Shown: in pieces, positions 1 through 8,848 of the stretch
Layout of the letters: every line of letters begins with the position of its first letter
How positions within the stretch are numbered: the first letter of the stretch is position 1
Assembly (NCBI GenBank): GCA_947378845.1
Contig: CANCLQ010000018.1
Coordinates: forward strand, 1-28,212
DNA from: Opitutia bacterium
GTDB lineage: Bacteria > Verrucomicrobiota > Verrucomicrobiia > Opitutales > UBA953
Direction of reading: 5' to 3'
Length of the DNA stretch: 28,212 bases
Notes under the pieces: model-generated
Databases searched by the model: none
Seen by the model: the letters and a program-made list of their open reading frames with translations, nothing else
What the model was told of the DNA's origin: nothing
Position numbers and translations under genes: made by a program

Positions 1-371
1 CGAGCGGACTCTAGGCGTTCTTCATCTGTTAAGTCCGGCTTCAGTCGTAGACCAAACAGAACGTTGTCCAAAACATTCAGCCAAGGAAATAAGGCATCTT
101 GTTGAAACATTACCAAACGATCCCGACCAGGCGAACGCACGGGCTCTTCTCCTAATAAAATTGAGCCTTCGTTCGTGTGCTCCAAGCCAGCAAGCAAGTT
201 GAGCAAAGTGGATTTACCGCAACCTGATGGTCCGACGAGTACCAGGAACTCCCCTTCCCGTACATCGAGAGAAATATCTTCCACGGCCGTGACCCGACCC
301 GACGCGCCGTCGAAACGCTTCGTCACATTGCGCAGTGTAAGCGCTGGGGTGATGGTCTTGTCGTTGCTCAT
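1..371 (-). CDS. ABC transporter ATP-binding protein, NitT/TauT (nitrate/sulfonate/taurine) type, partial
   Basis: Cytoplasmic ATPase of an importer for a small anion such as nitrate, aliphatic sulfonate or taurine. The visible N-terminal 123 residues include the A-loop region (VTKRF), a Walker A motif GPSGCGKST and the Q-loop segment MFQQDALFPWLNV, whose Q-x-x-A-L-F/L-P-W form is typical of SsuB/TauB/NrtD-like ATPases. The signature motif, Walker B and H-loop lie beyond position 1, so the gene is cut by the window edge. The ATG at 369-371 is the only start I can place; no good Shine-Dalgarno precedes it. It lies 113 nt downstream of a matching binding-protein gene on the same strand; a permease gene is expected beyond the edge. 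The family assignment is firm, the substrate is not. Confidence 0.93.
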   Translation of the reverse strand, partial: MSNDKTITPALTLRNVTKRFDGASGRVTAVEDISLDVREGEFLVLVGPSGCGKSTLLNLLAGLEHTNEGSILLGEEPVRSPGRDRLVMFQQDALFPWLNVLDNVLFGLRLKPDLTDEERLESA

Positions 372-484
372 TTGGCTGAAATCGGAAGTGAAGATTGCGA
401 GTCCTGTGGGTTGCTTGGCAAGATTACTTATAAAGCAATCAGGTCAAAGACTCGTCTTTCACTCATAGTATACAGAGACATTAA

Positions 485-1504
485 TTATTTTTGCGCTGGA
501 GCAGGATCTGCGACGAGCGAATCAAGCAGAGGCGCAATCGGCGCATCACTGTTTAATAATCCTGATGACTGAGAATCTTTCAGCGACTGCGTAAAAGATA
601 ATAGCAGACGTTGCTTACGTGTCGCATCATCCTCTCTTGCATCTAAGATTACGCGGCCTAACGCAGTCGCAATTAATTCTGTTTTAGGCGCAGCCGAACG
701 CGTTTCGCCGCCAATGCCATCACGCACTAATTTTTCGTGCCAGCTTGGATCAGCGATAAGTTTATCACGCAATAAATAGTGTGACCGTACGAAAGCCTCG
801 ATGCCTCTTTGATTTTTAGCTAAAGCACGGCGCGACGAAGCCAAGACTGTGATAATCGAGTCCTTATTCTCTAGGAGAATTTCACCACCGAATTCGGTGG
901 TGAGTCGCGTCACCCATGGCTCAACTGTCCAAGCTGCATCGACGTCGCCACGTGAGAATAAAAGAACGAGTTCTGAATTAGCAGCCGGCACGATTTGTGC
1001 GTCGCCGCCATTGAGTGTAACCTTCAGTCCGCCCTGCTTAAGCCAAACGCGGGCATCAATATCCTGTGTATTGCCAAGCTGAGGAGTCGCAACACGACGA
1101 CCAATAAAATCTTTCTGCGTTTTCAGTCCAAGATCTTTACGCACCACCAAGGCATTACCCGCACGCGCCACTGGAGCTAAGATGCGAATCTCTTGTCCCT
1201 TGGTTCGGACGTGTGCATTGATGACGGGTGACGGACCCACGTAAGTCAGATCAATCGCACCCGCGAGCAGTGCCTCCATGGCGGATGGACCAGCATTGTA
1301 CGAACGCCACTCGATTTTAGAACCAGGCGGCAAATGAGCGAGGTGCCAGTCGGCGCCTTCACGCTCGAGCTCTCTAGCCGCTATTGCAGGCGAGTGTGTG
1401 AGGTTGGGGAAAAACCCAACGCGGATAACAACCGGATCTTCAGCCGCCCCAGCAAGGACTGCGGAGACATATGACGCCCAAATATACGTAAAGACCTTAA
1501 ACAT
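485..1504 (-). CDS. ABC transporter periplasmic substrate-binding protein (NitT/TauT family)
   Basis: Binding protein that captures a small anion in the periplasm and delivers it to the importer whose ATPase follows. The 339-aa length is normal. The N-terminus has a short hydrophobic stretch ending AVLAGAA before ED, a plausible Sec signal peptide. The mature part opens with VIRVGFFPNLTHSPAI, followed by YNAGPSAMEALLAGAIDLTYVGPSPVI, the pattern of SsuA/NrtA/TauA-like (NMT1/THI5-type) binding proteins, and later DVDAAWTVEPW. ATG start at 1504, with an A/T-rich upstream region and only a weak purine stretch as ribosome site. It is probably the first gene of the operon. The ligand (sulfonate, nitrate, taurine or other) cannot be read from the sequence. 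Confidence 0.9.
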   Translation of the reverse strand: MFKVFTYIWASYVSAVLAGAAEDPVVIRVGFFPNLTHSPAIAARELEREGADWHLAHLPPGSKIEWRSYNAGPSAMEALLAGAIDLTYVGPSPVINAHVRTKGQEIRILAPVARAGNALVVRKDLGLKTQKDFIGRRVATPQLGNTQDIDARVWLKQGGLKVTLNGGDAQIVPAANSELVLLFSRGDVDAAWTVEPWVTRLTTEFGGEILLENKDSIITVLASSRRALAKNQRGIEAFVRSHYLLRDKLIADPSWHEKLVRDGIGGETRSAAPKTELIATALGRVILDAREDDATRKQRLLLSFTQSLKDSQSSGLLNSDAPIAPLLDSLVADPAPAQK

Positions 1505-1522
1505 TTTCTTATTATTTAATGT

Positions 1523-1550
1523 TTAGTAATCTTATTATGATTTGGTTCAA
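1523..1550 (-). promoter_or_regulatory. Candidate sigma-70-type promoter of the ABC importer operon
   Basis: On the minus strand, TTGAAC (1545-1550) and TACTAA (1523-1528) are separated by 16 nt and lie about 20-45 nt upstream of the binding-protein ATG, in a strongly A/T-rich gap. The match to the consensus hexamers is moderate and A/T-rich DNA gives chance matches, so this is only a candidate. Confidence 0.3.
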
Positions 1551-1599
1551 TACTTTTATTATTTTTCTACAAAACAATGATTATTAGTAATATATAAAA

Positions 1600-2904
1600 C
1601 TAAATCACTCTGATAACAAACCAAACGCTTGCCGATATAACAAGCAGTGACGCTATCCAGCCGAGCACAGCCACCCAACGCGGGCTAACGTATTCATGCA
1701 TCACTTTAACATCGCTGGTAATTCGTACCAAGGGCCAGCAGGCAAAGCCAAGTTGCAGGCTCAAAATCACCTGACTCCAGAGTAGGAGTTCAACGGCCTT
1801 CCCTTCCCCAGCCCAAGCAATCACCCACAGTGCTGGCACCAACGCAGCTAATCGCGTGAAGGTTCGCACCATCCACGCCACTCCTTTGATTTTCAAGAAA
1901 CCTTCCAATACAATTTGTCCGGCCAGCGTTCCAGTAATCGTCGCGTTCTGCCCCGACGCTAAAAGTGCCACGGCAAAAAGTGTCGCCGCAATTGTTGAAC
2001 CCAGAGCACCATTCAAGAGTTGATGGGCTTCACGAATATCTGTGACCACAGGGTGTCCGACTTTATGAAATGCAGCCGCACTCAAGATCAATAATCCAGC
2101 ATTCACAAAAAATGCGAAGATAAGAGCCATACTTGAATCGTAAGTCGCGAATCGTATTGCCTGCTTTCGCTCGGCAACGGTCTTCCCTAAATCACGCGTA
2201 CCTACTAAAGAAGAATGCAGATAAAGATTATGCGGCATGACCGTCGCGCCCAGAATGCCGAGTGCGATAAAGAGCATGCCGGGATTTTTGAAAACCGCAT
2301 CGGTTGGAATGAAACCCTGCAAGACAGCGGCGACTGCAGGCTTTGCGATGAGCAATTCAGCCCCAATACAAAGGGCAATCGTCAATACCAGGACCGCTAC
2401 GAGCGACTCCAGCCAGCGATAGCCAAGGCGTGTTAACGCCAACAAAACTAGCACATCTAATGCTGTAATGAGTGACCCAATAATCAGCGGGATTCCGAAA
2501 AGCAGTTGCAAGGCGATGGCCGAACCAAGCAACTCAGCCAAGTCCATCGCAATAATTCCGACTTGCGCAGAGAACCAAAGAAAACCCGAAACCGCTGGCG
2601 AGTAGCGCGCTCGACACGCTTGCGCGAGGTCTTGGCCAGTCGCGACCTGCAAGCGCACGCACAAATGCTGAAAGAGTATGGCCATTAAGTTAGCCAATAA
2701 AATTACCCAGAGTAATGAGTAACCGAACTCTGAACCGCCCGCCAAATCCGTCGCCCAGTTCCCCGGATCCATATAACCGACTGCGACTAAAAAACCTGGA
2801 CCGATAAAACCGAGAAAGCGTCGTACGGCCACCCAACGCGAAGCGCTCTGAACGTTGTGAGGGTGGTTACTTTGCACGTCATTAAAATCTACACGCCACT
2901 GCAC
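1600..2904 (-). CDS. mntH: Nramp-family divalent metal (Mn2+/Fe2+) transporter
   Basis: Inner-membrane proton-coupled importer of Mn2+ and related divalent ions. TM1 carries the family motif DPGNW (D46, N49) followed by ATDLAGGSEFGY. The TM6 motif MPHNLYLHSS is present with the metal-contacting methionine at M223. In characterised Nramp proteins, the TM1 Asp/Asn and TM6 Met coordinate the ion. The 434 aa and about 11 hydrophobic segments match MntH. The start is a GTG at 2904; no ATG occurs before TM1, and another in-frame GTG lies ten codons in, so the first few residues are uncertain. It lies 27 nt downstream of the small TPR gene, which places it at the end of a possible glgB-tpr-mntH transcript. 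No MntR-type operator is recognisable. Confidence 0.93.
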   Translation of the reverse strand: MQWRVDFNDVQSNHPHNVQSASRWVAVRRFLGFIGPGFLVAVGYMDPGNWATDLAGGSEFGYSLLWVILLANLMAILFQHLCVRLQVATGQDLAQACRARYSPAVSGFLWFSAQVGIIAMDLAELLGSAIALQLLFGIPLIIGSLITALDVLVLLALTRLGYRWLESLVAVLVLTIALCIGAELLIAKPAVAAVLQGFIPTDAVFKNPGMLFIALGILGATVMPHNLYLHSSLVGTRDLGKTVAERKQAIRFATYDSSMALIFAFFVNAGLLILSAAAFHKVGHPVVTDIREAHQLLNGALGSTIAATLFAVALLASGQNATITGTLAGQIVLEGFLKIKGVAWMVRTFTRLAALVPALWVIAWAGEGKAVELLLWSQVILSLQLGFACWPLVRITSDVKVMHEYVSPRWVAVLGWIASLLVISASVWFVIRVI

Positions 2905-2931
2905 CTGTCAACCCACCGCACTCATACTAAA

Positions 2932-3237
2932 TTATAAATTGGATATCAGACCCCGGAGTTCCGCTTCTGGCTCTTCGTGTCCTTGAGCGATTGCTAACTT
3001 TAGCGCCTCAGCAAAAGCCGCCTTGGCCTGTTCTTTCTGCTGTAGCGATAGATAGCATTTACCCAATAAAATCCGAGGCATCATCCAATCCAGCTTAGCT
3101 TCTGTCGCACAGCGTAGATGCTCGCAAGCGGCCTTGGCGTCCCCCTCTTGCCACAGAGCCTGCCCCAATGAAAATCGGAACATCACATTCTGAGGGTCGC
3201 TATCAACCAACGATTGAAAAACTTTTGAACGTGCCAT
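2932..3237 (-). CDS. Small tetratricopeptide-repeat (TPR) protein
   Basis: A 101-residue soluble protein made almost entirely of TPR-like helical hairpins: residues about 13-45 (DPQNVMFRFSLGQALWQEGD-type) and about 50-85 (MMPRILLGKCYLSLQQKEQAKAAFAEAL), with typical G/A/Y/A spacing. It has no signal peptide or membrane segment, so it is probably a cytoplasmic protein-protein adaptor. The ATG at 3237 is 6 nt after the glgB stop, suggesting translational linkage to glgB. The function is unknown. A role in glycogen-enzyme assembly is possible from position only. Confidence 0.8.
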   Translation of the reverse strand: MARSKVFQSLVDSDPQNVMFRFSLGQALWQEGDAKAACEHLRCATEAKLDWMMPRILLGKCYLSLQQKEQAKAAFAEALKLAIAQGHEEPEAELRGLISNL

Positions 3238-3243
3238 GTGTAA

Positions 3244-5448
3244 TCAACCCTTCGTCTGACGGAAAATTAAAACCGTTAATCCAGGCAGACGCACTTCTAC
3301 AGAGTATGGCCTTCCATTTAGTGGAATCGATTCAGCCCTAACCGAACCGAGGTTGCCCAATCCACGTCCCGCATAATGTGCGGAGTCCGTATTAATTGCC
3401 TCCTCCCAAATTCCAGAATGCGGAACGCCTAAACGATAAGTGCGTTCGATGGGAGTGAAGTTTCCAACAAAAACCCAAGTGCAATCGCGACCCTCGCGAC
3501 AAAATGTCAGCACACTCTGATCTCCGTCGTCAGGATTAATCCAAGAAAAATTCGCTGGATCCGACTCATACCAAGCAATACCAGAATCTTTTCGATAAAG
3601 GAAATTAAGGTCGTGCACGAGTTGCAGTAAACCCGAGTGCAAAGGATACTGGAGCAAATGCCAGTCGAGCGACTGCTGGTGATTCCATTCGGCAATCTGG
3701 CCAAACTCACATCCCATGAAGAGCGATTTCTTACCTGGCCACGCCCACTGCAAAGCCAACAAACAGCGTAAGTTCGCTGCCTTGGTTGCAAAATCAATGC
3801 CGCCCATCTTACCCATCAACGAACCTTTCCCGTGCACTACTTCATCGTGCGAAAACGACTGCACAAACGATTCTGACCAATGGTAGAGCATCCCAAACGT
3901 GAGTTTGCTGTGGTGGTGTTTTCGGAAAAGTGAATCCTGCTTAAAGTAATCTAAGCTATCGTGCATCCAACCCATGTTCCACTTGTAATCAAAACCGAGT
4001 CCACCTTCGGCGACTGATTTAGTAACACCTGGAAAAGACGTGGACTCCTCTGCGATGGTAATCGCCCCCGGATGATACAAGTGCACGAGCGCATTAACCT
4101 GCTTTAAAAATTCAATCGCTTCTAAATTCTCACGGCCACCCTTTCGGTTAGGCAACCACTCACCCTCTTTGCGTGAGTAATCTAAGTACAACATCGAAGC
4201 GACTGCATCCACGCGCAGGCCATCGATGTGAAAACGTTCAAACCATGACAACGCCGCACCCACCAAGAATCCGCGCACTTCATGTCGTCCGTAATTAAAA
4301 ATTAAAGTACCCCAATCTTGGTGCTCACCTAAGCGCGGATCTGCATGTTCATACAGATGCGTGCCATCAAATTGCGCCAATGCGAAACTATCGCGCGGAA
4401 AGTGCGCTGGCACCCAATCCACAATCACGCCGATGTTGGCTCGGTGCAACGTATCGACGAACATCATAAATTCTAGAGGGGAACCAAAACGATGCGTCGG
4501 AGCGTAGAAGCCTGTGACTTGATAACCCCAGGATCCATCGAACGGATGCTCCGCTGGAGGCATCAATTCCACATGCGTGAATCCTTGTTTTTGACAGTAT
4601 TCAGCAAGCTGCGCCCCTAATTCACGGTAACTTAGAACACGGTTATCTTCTTCAAGTTTTCTCCGCCATGAGGCCAGATGCACTTCATAAACAGAAACAG
4701 GCTGCAGATGTGTTTGCTGACGGCGACGCTGCGCCAACCACTCCGCATCGGTCCATACAAATGCCGAAAGGTCTGTCACGATTGCGGCGTGATGCGGCGA
4801 CGCCTCAAACTGCAGTCCGCAAGGGTCGGTCTTAACAAACGGCGCAGCTGAATGAGGACCTACGATTTCAAATTTATAACGAGCACCGGCCTCCAGTCCT
4901 GGCACGAATAATTCCCAAATACCCGAAGCACCCATGGTGCGCATTGGATGGCTCTTGCCGTTCCATAAATTATGATCGCCGATTAAAGACACCCGACGGG
5001 CTGACGGCGCCCATACGGCAAAGGCTACGCCACGTACGCCATCAATGGTACGGAGATTGGCTCCAAGCTTATGGTGAACCTGATGGTTGTCTCCTTTGCC
5101 AATCAGAAACAAATCTTGTTCCGTCAGCGTAGGCAAAAAACGGTAAGGATCATCGAGAGTGTGAACCGTCCCATCAGCATAGGTAGCTTTATATTTATAA
5201 TCAAAATGCTCCGAGTCCTTCAGCGTAGCCTCGAAGAGGCCCGCCTCGTGAATGCGCTCCATCGCCAATCCTTTTGCACCCTTACCCTTGAGCAAACGGC
5301 ATTCCACTGCACCTGGTAAAAATGCCCTCACAACGGACCCCCCTTCTGACAGCAAATGAAAACCCAAAATACGGTGCGGACAGGCCTCCATCCCCTCCAA
5401 AAGAGGCTTCAGGTCAGCTGGAGTAAGTCGCATGGGAGGATAATCCAC
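3244..5448 (-). CDS. glgB: 1,4-alpha-glucan branching enzyme (glycogen branching enzyme, GH13)
   Basis: Cytoplasmic enzyme that cuts alpha-1,4 glucan chains and rejoins them as alpha-1,6 branches in glycogen synthesis. The 734 aa match the long GlgB form: an N-terminal extra beta domain, then CBM48 (AVWAPSARRVSLIGDHNLWNG, about 143-165), then the GH13 barrel starting near YEVHLASWRR. Signature regions are visible: VELMPPAEHPFDGSWGYQ, DGLRVDAVASMLYLDYSR with nucleophile D414, AEEST with acid/base E467, and SHDEVVHGKGS with D535. The start given is GTG at 5448; an ATG at 5433 (residue 6) is equally credible, as neither has a strong Shine-Dalgarno. It is divergent from lptD across 77 nt and is followed closely by the TPR gene. 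Confidence 0.97.
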   Translation of the reverse strand: MDYPPMRLTPADLKPLLEGMEACPHRILGFHLLSEGGSVVRAFLPGAVECRLLKGKGAKGLAMERIHEAGLFEATLKDSEHFDYKYKATYADGTVHTLDDPYRFLPTLTEQDLFLIGKGDNHQVHHKLGANLRTIDGVRGVAFAVWAPSARRVSLIGDHNLWNGKSHPMRTMGASGIWELFVPGLEAGARYKFEIVGPHSAAPFVKTDPCGLQFEASPHHAAIVTDLSAFVWTDAEWLAQRRRQQTHLQPVSVYEVHLASWRRKLEEDNRVLSYRELGAQLAEYCQKQGFTHVELMPPAEHPFDGSWGYQVTGFYAPTHRFGSPLEFMMFVDTLHRANIGVIVDWVPAHFPRDSFALAQFDGTHLYEHADPRLGEHQDWGTLIFNYGRHEVRGFLVGAALSWFERFHIDGLRVDAVASMLYLDYSRKEGEWLPNRKGGRENLEAIEFLKQVNALVHLYHPGAITIAEESTSFPGVTKSVAEGGLGFDYKWNMGWMHDSLDYFKQDSLFRKHHHSKLTFGMLYHWSESFVQSFSHDEVVHGKGSLMGKMGGIDFATKAANLRCLLALQWAWPGKKSLFMGCEFGQIAEWNHQQSLDWHLLQYPLHSGLLQLVHDLNFLYRKDSGIAWYESDPANFSWINPDDGDQSVLTFCREGRDCTWVFVGNFTPIERTYRLGVPHSGIWEEAINTDSAHYAGRGLGNLGSVRAESIPLNGRPYSVEVRLPGLTVLIFRQTKG

Positions 5449-5525
5449 GACTAATCACCCGCCGCAAGCGCACATTGCCCGAAAATACTTGAGAGAATGC
5501 CCTAAGCCATAAGTGTCTTAAGCAA

Positions 5526-7700
5526 ATGCACGGCCGCCTTTTTTGGACTCTCGCTATCACCTTCGGAATCGCTCTGAGGGTCATCGCTGCCGACCCCGTT
5601 GAAGCGGATAAAAACCCAAAACCTAATCAGCCCAACGTCCAAGGGGAAAGTTTTACCTACGAGGAAAACGGGAAAGTTTTAATTGCGATTGATGCTACTT
5701 TTGAAGCCAACGGCGCGCACCTATCGGCCAAAAAAATCCGTCTAAATTCTATCGATGGAACTGTGGTTGCTGAAGGTGATGTCGTCTACACCACGAAGAA
5801 CCTTCGTATCATGGGCGAGCAAGTCATGCTCGACCCCAAGGCCGATCTCGTCGTGGCGAAGAATGTTAAGTTTGGACGTAACCCGTTTTATTTCACCGCC
5901 GAGGAACTACGCTTAGAGAAAGGCGATAAGACAATGAGCGGCGTTCGCTTGTGGAATAATGAACCACAACAGTACGGCATGTCGCTCGGCATTAGCGAAG
6001 TACACTTCTCAGAGAAAGATAACTGGCTGACATTTAAAGGTGTAACCCCTCGCCTAATGGGAATGCCGTTCTTTTATTTACCATACTACGGACAAGACGG
6101 CTACCGCGACATTCCTTACGATTTACATTTAGATACGGGCTCGCGCGACGTCCAAGGACGATTCCTGCGAACCACCACGCTTGTTCGTCAGACCGATAAT
6201 AAGTCACTCTGGTACGGCGGCCTGCTTGATTACTATAGTCGCTCTGGATTCCTTATTGGACCCGCAGTTAAGTACGATAATCGCAAGGACGCTACAGCTG
6301 TAAATAAATGGTACGGTAATTTCCAGGCTGGATTCATTAACGACCGCGGGGACCTTAGCCTTGAACCCGATGCATTCAGCCGGGTGCCTGGACGCAGTCG
6401 CAGTTTTGCTACAGGTGAAATTTCAGGCACCACGAACAACGGCATCGAGATCGCCGGTCAAGTCTACGCGACCTCTGATCCTAATTTCGTACGTAACTTC
6501 CGTCCGCACGAAATTGAAAACTTAGGTATCCCTCAGGCAACTTTCGAAGCCTTAACGCCAATGGCAGGCGGTTACCTATCGGGCAATCTCGTCGCCAAGG
6601 TGGATAACTACCAAGACGTGGTTCAAAAACTCCCCGAAGTACGCTTCGACTTATTAGAAACGCCCTCTGCGCTCAATGGTTTCAACCACCGCAACTTCTT
6701 AACGGCGACTTACCTCACTCAACGCCCCTCGGAAAGTTTAACTCTCGTTGATTTTCCAACTGAGACTGGATCGAACACTGCGTGGTCGACCGCTCGACTC
6801 GACGCTTATTACGGATTAAGTTACCCCATCACCGTCCAGGATTACCTGACATTTAAACCAGTGGTTGGTGTACGCGCAACCGATTGGACATCAGGCCTCA
6901 ATAACCGTGGAAACACTTCAAAGGTGATGGCACAGGCAGGCTTTGACATCGAAGGCTTAGCCACTGGCTCATGGGACTTGAAATCAGACAAATGGGGTAT
7001 CAATGGCATACGCCACACCGTCCGCCCCTTCATTCAATATCGCACACTGCCTGGCGCGAATCAGAAGGTCGGAGAACTCGCTCTATCGGATCGCAATGTA
7101 GCGCTCTCCGCATTCCGTGAAATTGATCTCGCTGATCGCCCTGACCCAGCGGCAGTCACATCCACTCAAGTCGCTCGTATCGGCCTTCGCAATACCTTGG
7201 CTACACGCGACACCGAAAACGGAAGCCGCGAACTTCTCCGTTTCGATATTCTGAAAGATTGGTCTAACAATGACAGCCAGCTTTCCGCTGCCGCTACCGA
7301 TGTCCAAACCCACCTGCGTCTTACACCAGCAAATTGGGTGACCATCGATTACTTTGACCGTCGCGGAAAAAACAGCAGCCAGAGCATTGAGACCTTACAA
7401 TCCGTCGCTTTCAACTCAGGCGACTACTGGAAGGCTACCCTCGGCCTCTATGAACAAAGCGAAGCTAATCCATCAAAGCAGTATTGGATGCTTGGTGAAT
7501 GGCGTCTTAACTCCGTTTACACTTTATTCTTAAATGCCAATTACGATTCACTTGTTCACGCTTTCACTTCTGAGTCCATCGGCGTCATTCAACGTATCGG
7601 AAACTCTTGGGAGATTGAGTACGGTTTCTATAAGCGTGTCACCATTTACAACGACGGCTCATTAGGCCTTAGCGTTCGCGTTCGCCTCTTTAAATTCTAG
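5526..7700 (+). CDS. lptD: LPS-assembly protein LptD (outer-membrane beta-barrel)
   Basis: Outer-membrane translocon that inserts lipopolysaccharide into the outer leaflet. An N-terminal signal peptide (hydrophobic core FWTLAITFGIALRVIA, likely cleaved before DPVEA) precedes an OstA/LptA-like beta-jellyroll (about 42-170; IRLNSIDGTVVAEGDVVYTT and LRIMGEQVMLDP are typical). PFFYLPYYGQDGYRDIPY marks the transition to the barrel, which runs to the C-terminus and ends in an aromatic outer-membrane signal (VRLFKF). The 724 aa are in the normal range. I see no cysteine anywhere in the translation, so the inter-domain disulfides of the E. coli protein cannot form. ATG at 5526. It is followed after 2 nt by scpA, so the two genes are probably cotranscribed. 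Confidence 0.9.
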   Translation: MHGRLFWTLAITFGIALRVIAADPVEADKNPKPNQPNVQGESFTYEENGKVLIAIDATFEANGAHLSAKKIRLNSIDGTVVAEGDVVYTTKNLRIMGEQVMLDPKADLVVAKNVKFGRNPFYFTAEELRLEKGDKTMSGVRLWNNEPQQYGMSLGISEVHFSEKDNWLTFKGVTPRLMGMPFFYLPYYGQDGYRDIPYDLHLDTGSRDVQGRFLRTTTLVRQTDNKSLWYGGLLDYYSRSGFLIGPAVKYDNRKDATAVNKWYGNFQAGFINDRGDLSLEPDAFSRVPGRSRSFATGEISGTTNNGIEIAGQVYATSDPNFVRNFRPHEIENLGIPQATFEALTPMAGGYLSGNLVAKVDNYQDVVQKLPEVRFDLLETPSALNGFNHRNFLTATYLTQRPSESLTLVDFPTETGSNTAWSTARLDAYYGLSYPITVQDYLTFKPVVGVRATDWTSGLNNRGNTSKVMAQAGFDIEGLATGSWDLKSDKWGINGIRHTVRPFIQYRTLPGANQKVGELALSDRNVALSAFREIDLADRPDPAAVTSTQVARIGLRNTLATRDTENGSRELLRFDILKDWSNNDSQLSAAATDVQTHLRLTPANWVTIDYFDRRGKNSSQSIETLQSVAFNSGDYWKATLGLYEQSEANPSKQYWMLGEWRLNSVYTLFLNANYDSLVHAFTSESIGVIQRIGNSWEIEYGFYKRVTIYNDGSLGLSVRVRLFKF

Positions 7701-7702
7701 TC

Positions 7703-8563
7703 GTGCAGGAAAATCCCGAAATCACCCCCGCCCTTCCCGTGGACGGCATCTTGCCTCCCTCGGATTTACCGATTCGTCTCGATATCTTCGAAGGCCCGCT
7801 CGATTTACTCCTCTTTCTGATTCGGAAAAACGAAATCGATATTTACGATATTCCAATTGAGAAAGTGACTCAGCAGTTTCTTGAAGTTCTACGCAATCAA
7901 GAGAAAGACAATCTCGAGTTGGCTGGCGACTTCTTCGTCATGGCCGCAACTTTGATGTACATCAAAAGTCGCATGCTCCTCCCAGTGGAAAGTCGACCCG
8001 AGGACCAAGAGACTACGAGCCCAGAAGGACAAGATCCGCGTTGGGCCCTGGTTCAACAACTCATCCAATACAAGCGCGTCAAAGAAACCGCTGCAATTAT
8101 TCGCGAATTGGCCGATGAGCGCCAAGGACTACTCACTCGCCACGTCGTCCAACCCCAAGGGGAGGATGCACTCATTCGCCCAGTGGCACCCGCAGATCGT
8201 ATCGAACTATGGAACACCTTTAATCTCGTTCTGCGTCGCTTGGCCGAACGCATTCAACCTGGAAATATTTCCGTCGAGACAGTAACCGTATCCGACCGCA
8301 TGGAATCAATTCTGCAACGTCTCACGACCGAGCCGAAGTTTACTTTTACTAGCCTTCTTCCGGAGCGACCTACTGTTAGTTTCCTTGTCGCCACCTTCTT
8401 AGCTTGTCTCGAACTCGCCCGACTCGGGGCACTAGAGCTAGAGCAAACCAAGAATTTTGATGATATCTTTTGTGCTAAAGTAGAAAAAGCTGAAGGCAGT
8501 CAGACGCAGATAGATACGGGCGTGAGTTCGGAATTCGACGAACCACAGGCGCCGCAAAATTAA
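7703..8563 (+). CDS. scpA: Segregation and condensation protein A
   Basis: Kleisin subunit that, with ScpB, bridges SMC dimers for chromosome compaction and segregation in the cytoplasm. The N-terminal signature is clear: IRLDIFEGPLDLLLFLIRK, then EIDIYDIPIEKVTQQFL, and AGDFFVMAATLMYIKSRMLLP (residues about 25-95). A charged linker and a C-terminal winged-helix part (about 200-265, FTFTSLLPERPTVSFLVATFLACLELARLG) follow. The 286 aa are usual. The start is GTG at 7703, only 2 nt after the lptD stop and with no ATG available before the conserved domain, so initiation may rely on terminating lptD ribosomes. scpB, often adjacent to scpA, is not in this window. Confidence 0.95.
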   Translation: MQENPEITPALPVDGILPPSDLPIRLDIFEGPLDLLLFLIRKNEIDIYDIPIEKVTQQFLEVLRNQEKDNLELAGDFFVMAATLMYIKSRMLLPVESRPEDQETTSPEGQDPRWALVQQLIQYKRVKETAAIIRELADERQGLLTRHVVQPQGEDALIRPVAPADRIELWNTFNLVLRRLAERIQPGNISVETVTVSDRMESILQRLTTEPKFTFTSLLPERPTVSFLVATFLACLELARLGALELEQTKNFDDIFCAKVEKAEGSQTQIDTGVSSEFDEPQAPQN

Positions 8564-8605
8564 GCGTTCGTTTGCGTTCGGTGATTTTATATTAAAATTG
8601 TGACT

Positions 8606-8848
8606 ATGGCTCGGAAAGCTCAACCCAACCATTTGCTCGGTATCGGCCTCGATCAAAAAGATCGCCATAAACGAATCACCCAAGGCGAAGGCTTCTCCCT
8701 CGTCGGCGGCTCAGAAGAGACACACGAGAAAATGACTGAGACCGTCGTCAAAACCGTTGAGGACCTACAGAAGAAGGGGCGCAACCTGCAAGGTGCTGAC
8801 CCGCGGGAGGTTGCCGACTTACTACGTAAACACGGTCAACCCGAGTGA
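8606..8848 (+). CDS. Small hydrophilic protein of unknown function
   Basis: 80 residues from the ATG at 8606 (an in-frame GTG two codons upstream, at 8600, is the alternative). It begins with a basic stretch (ARKAQPNHLLGIGLDQKDRHKR), then TQGEGFSLVGGSEETHEKM and an amphipathic helical region (TETVVKTVEDLQKKGRNL, DPREVADLLRKHG). There are no cysteines, signal peptide or membrane segment. I do not recognise the family. It follows scpA by 42 nt on the same strand and could belong to that transcript. The ordered, non-repetitive composition and codon use like its neighbours support a real gene. Confidence 0.65.
   Translation: MARKAQPNHLLGIGLDQKDRHKRITQGEGFSLVGGSEETHEKMTETVVKTVEDLQKKGRNLQGADPREVADLLRKHGQPE

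Noticed and set aside
8572..8596. TTGCGT...TAAAAT as a promoter before the 80-aa gene
   Set aside because: The spacer is only about 15 nt and the -35 is poor; A/T-rich sequence explains the -10 match.
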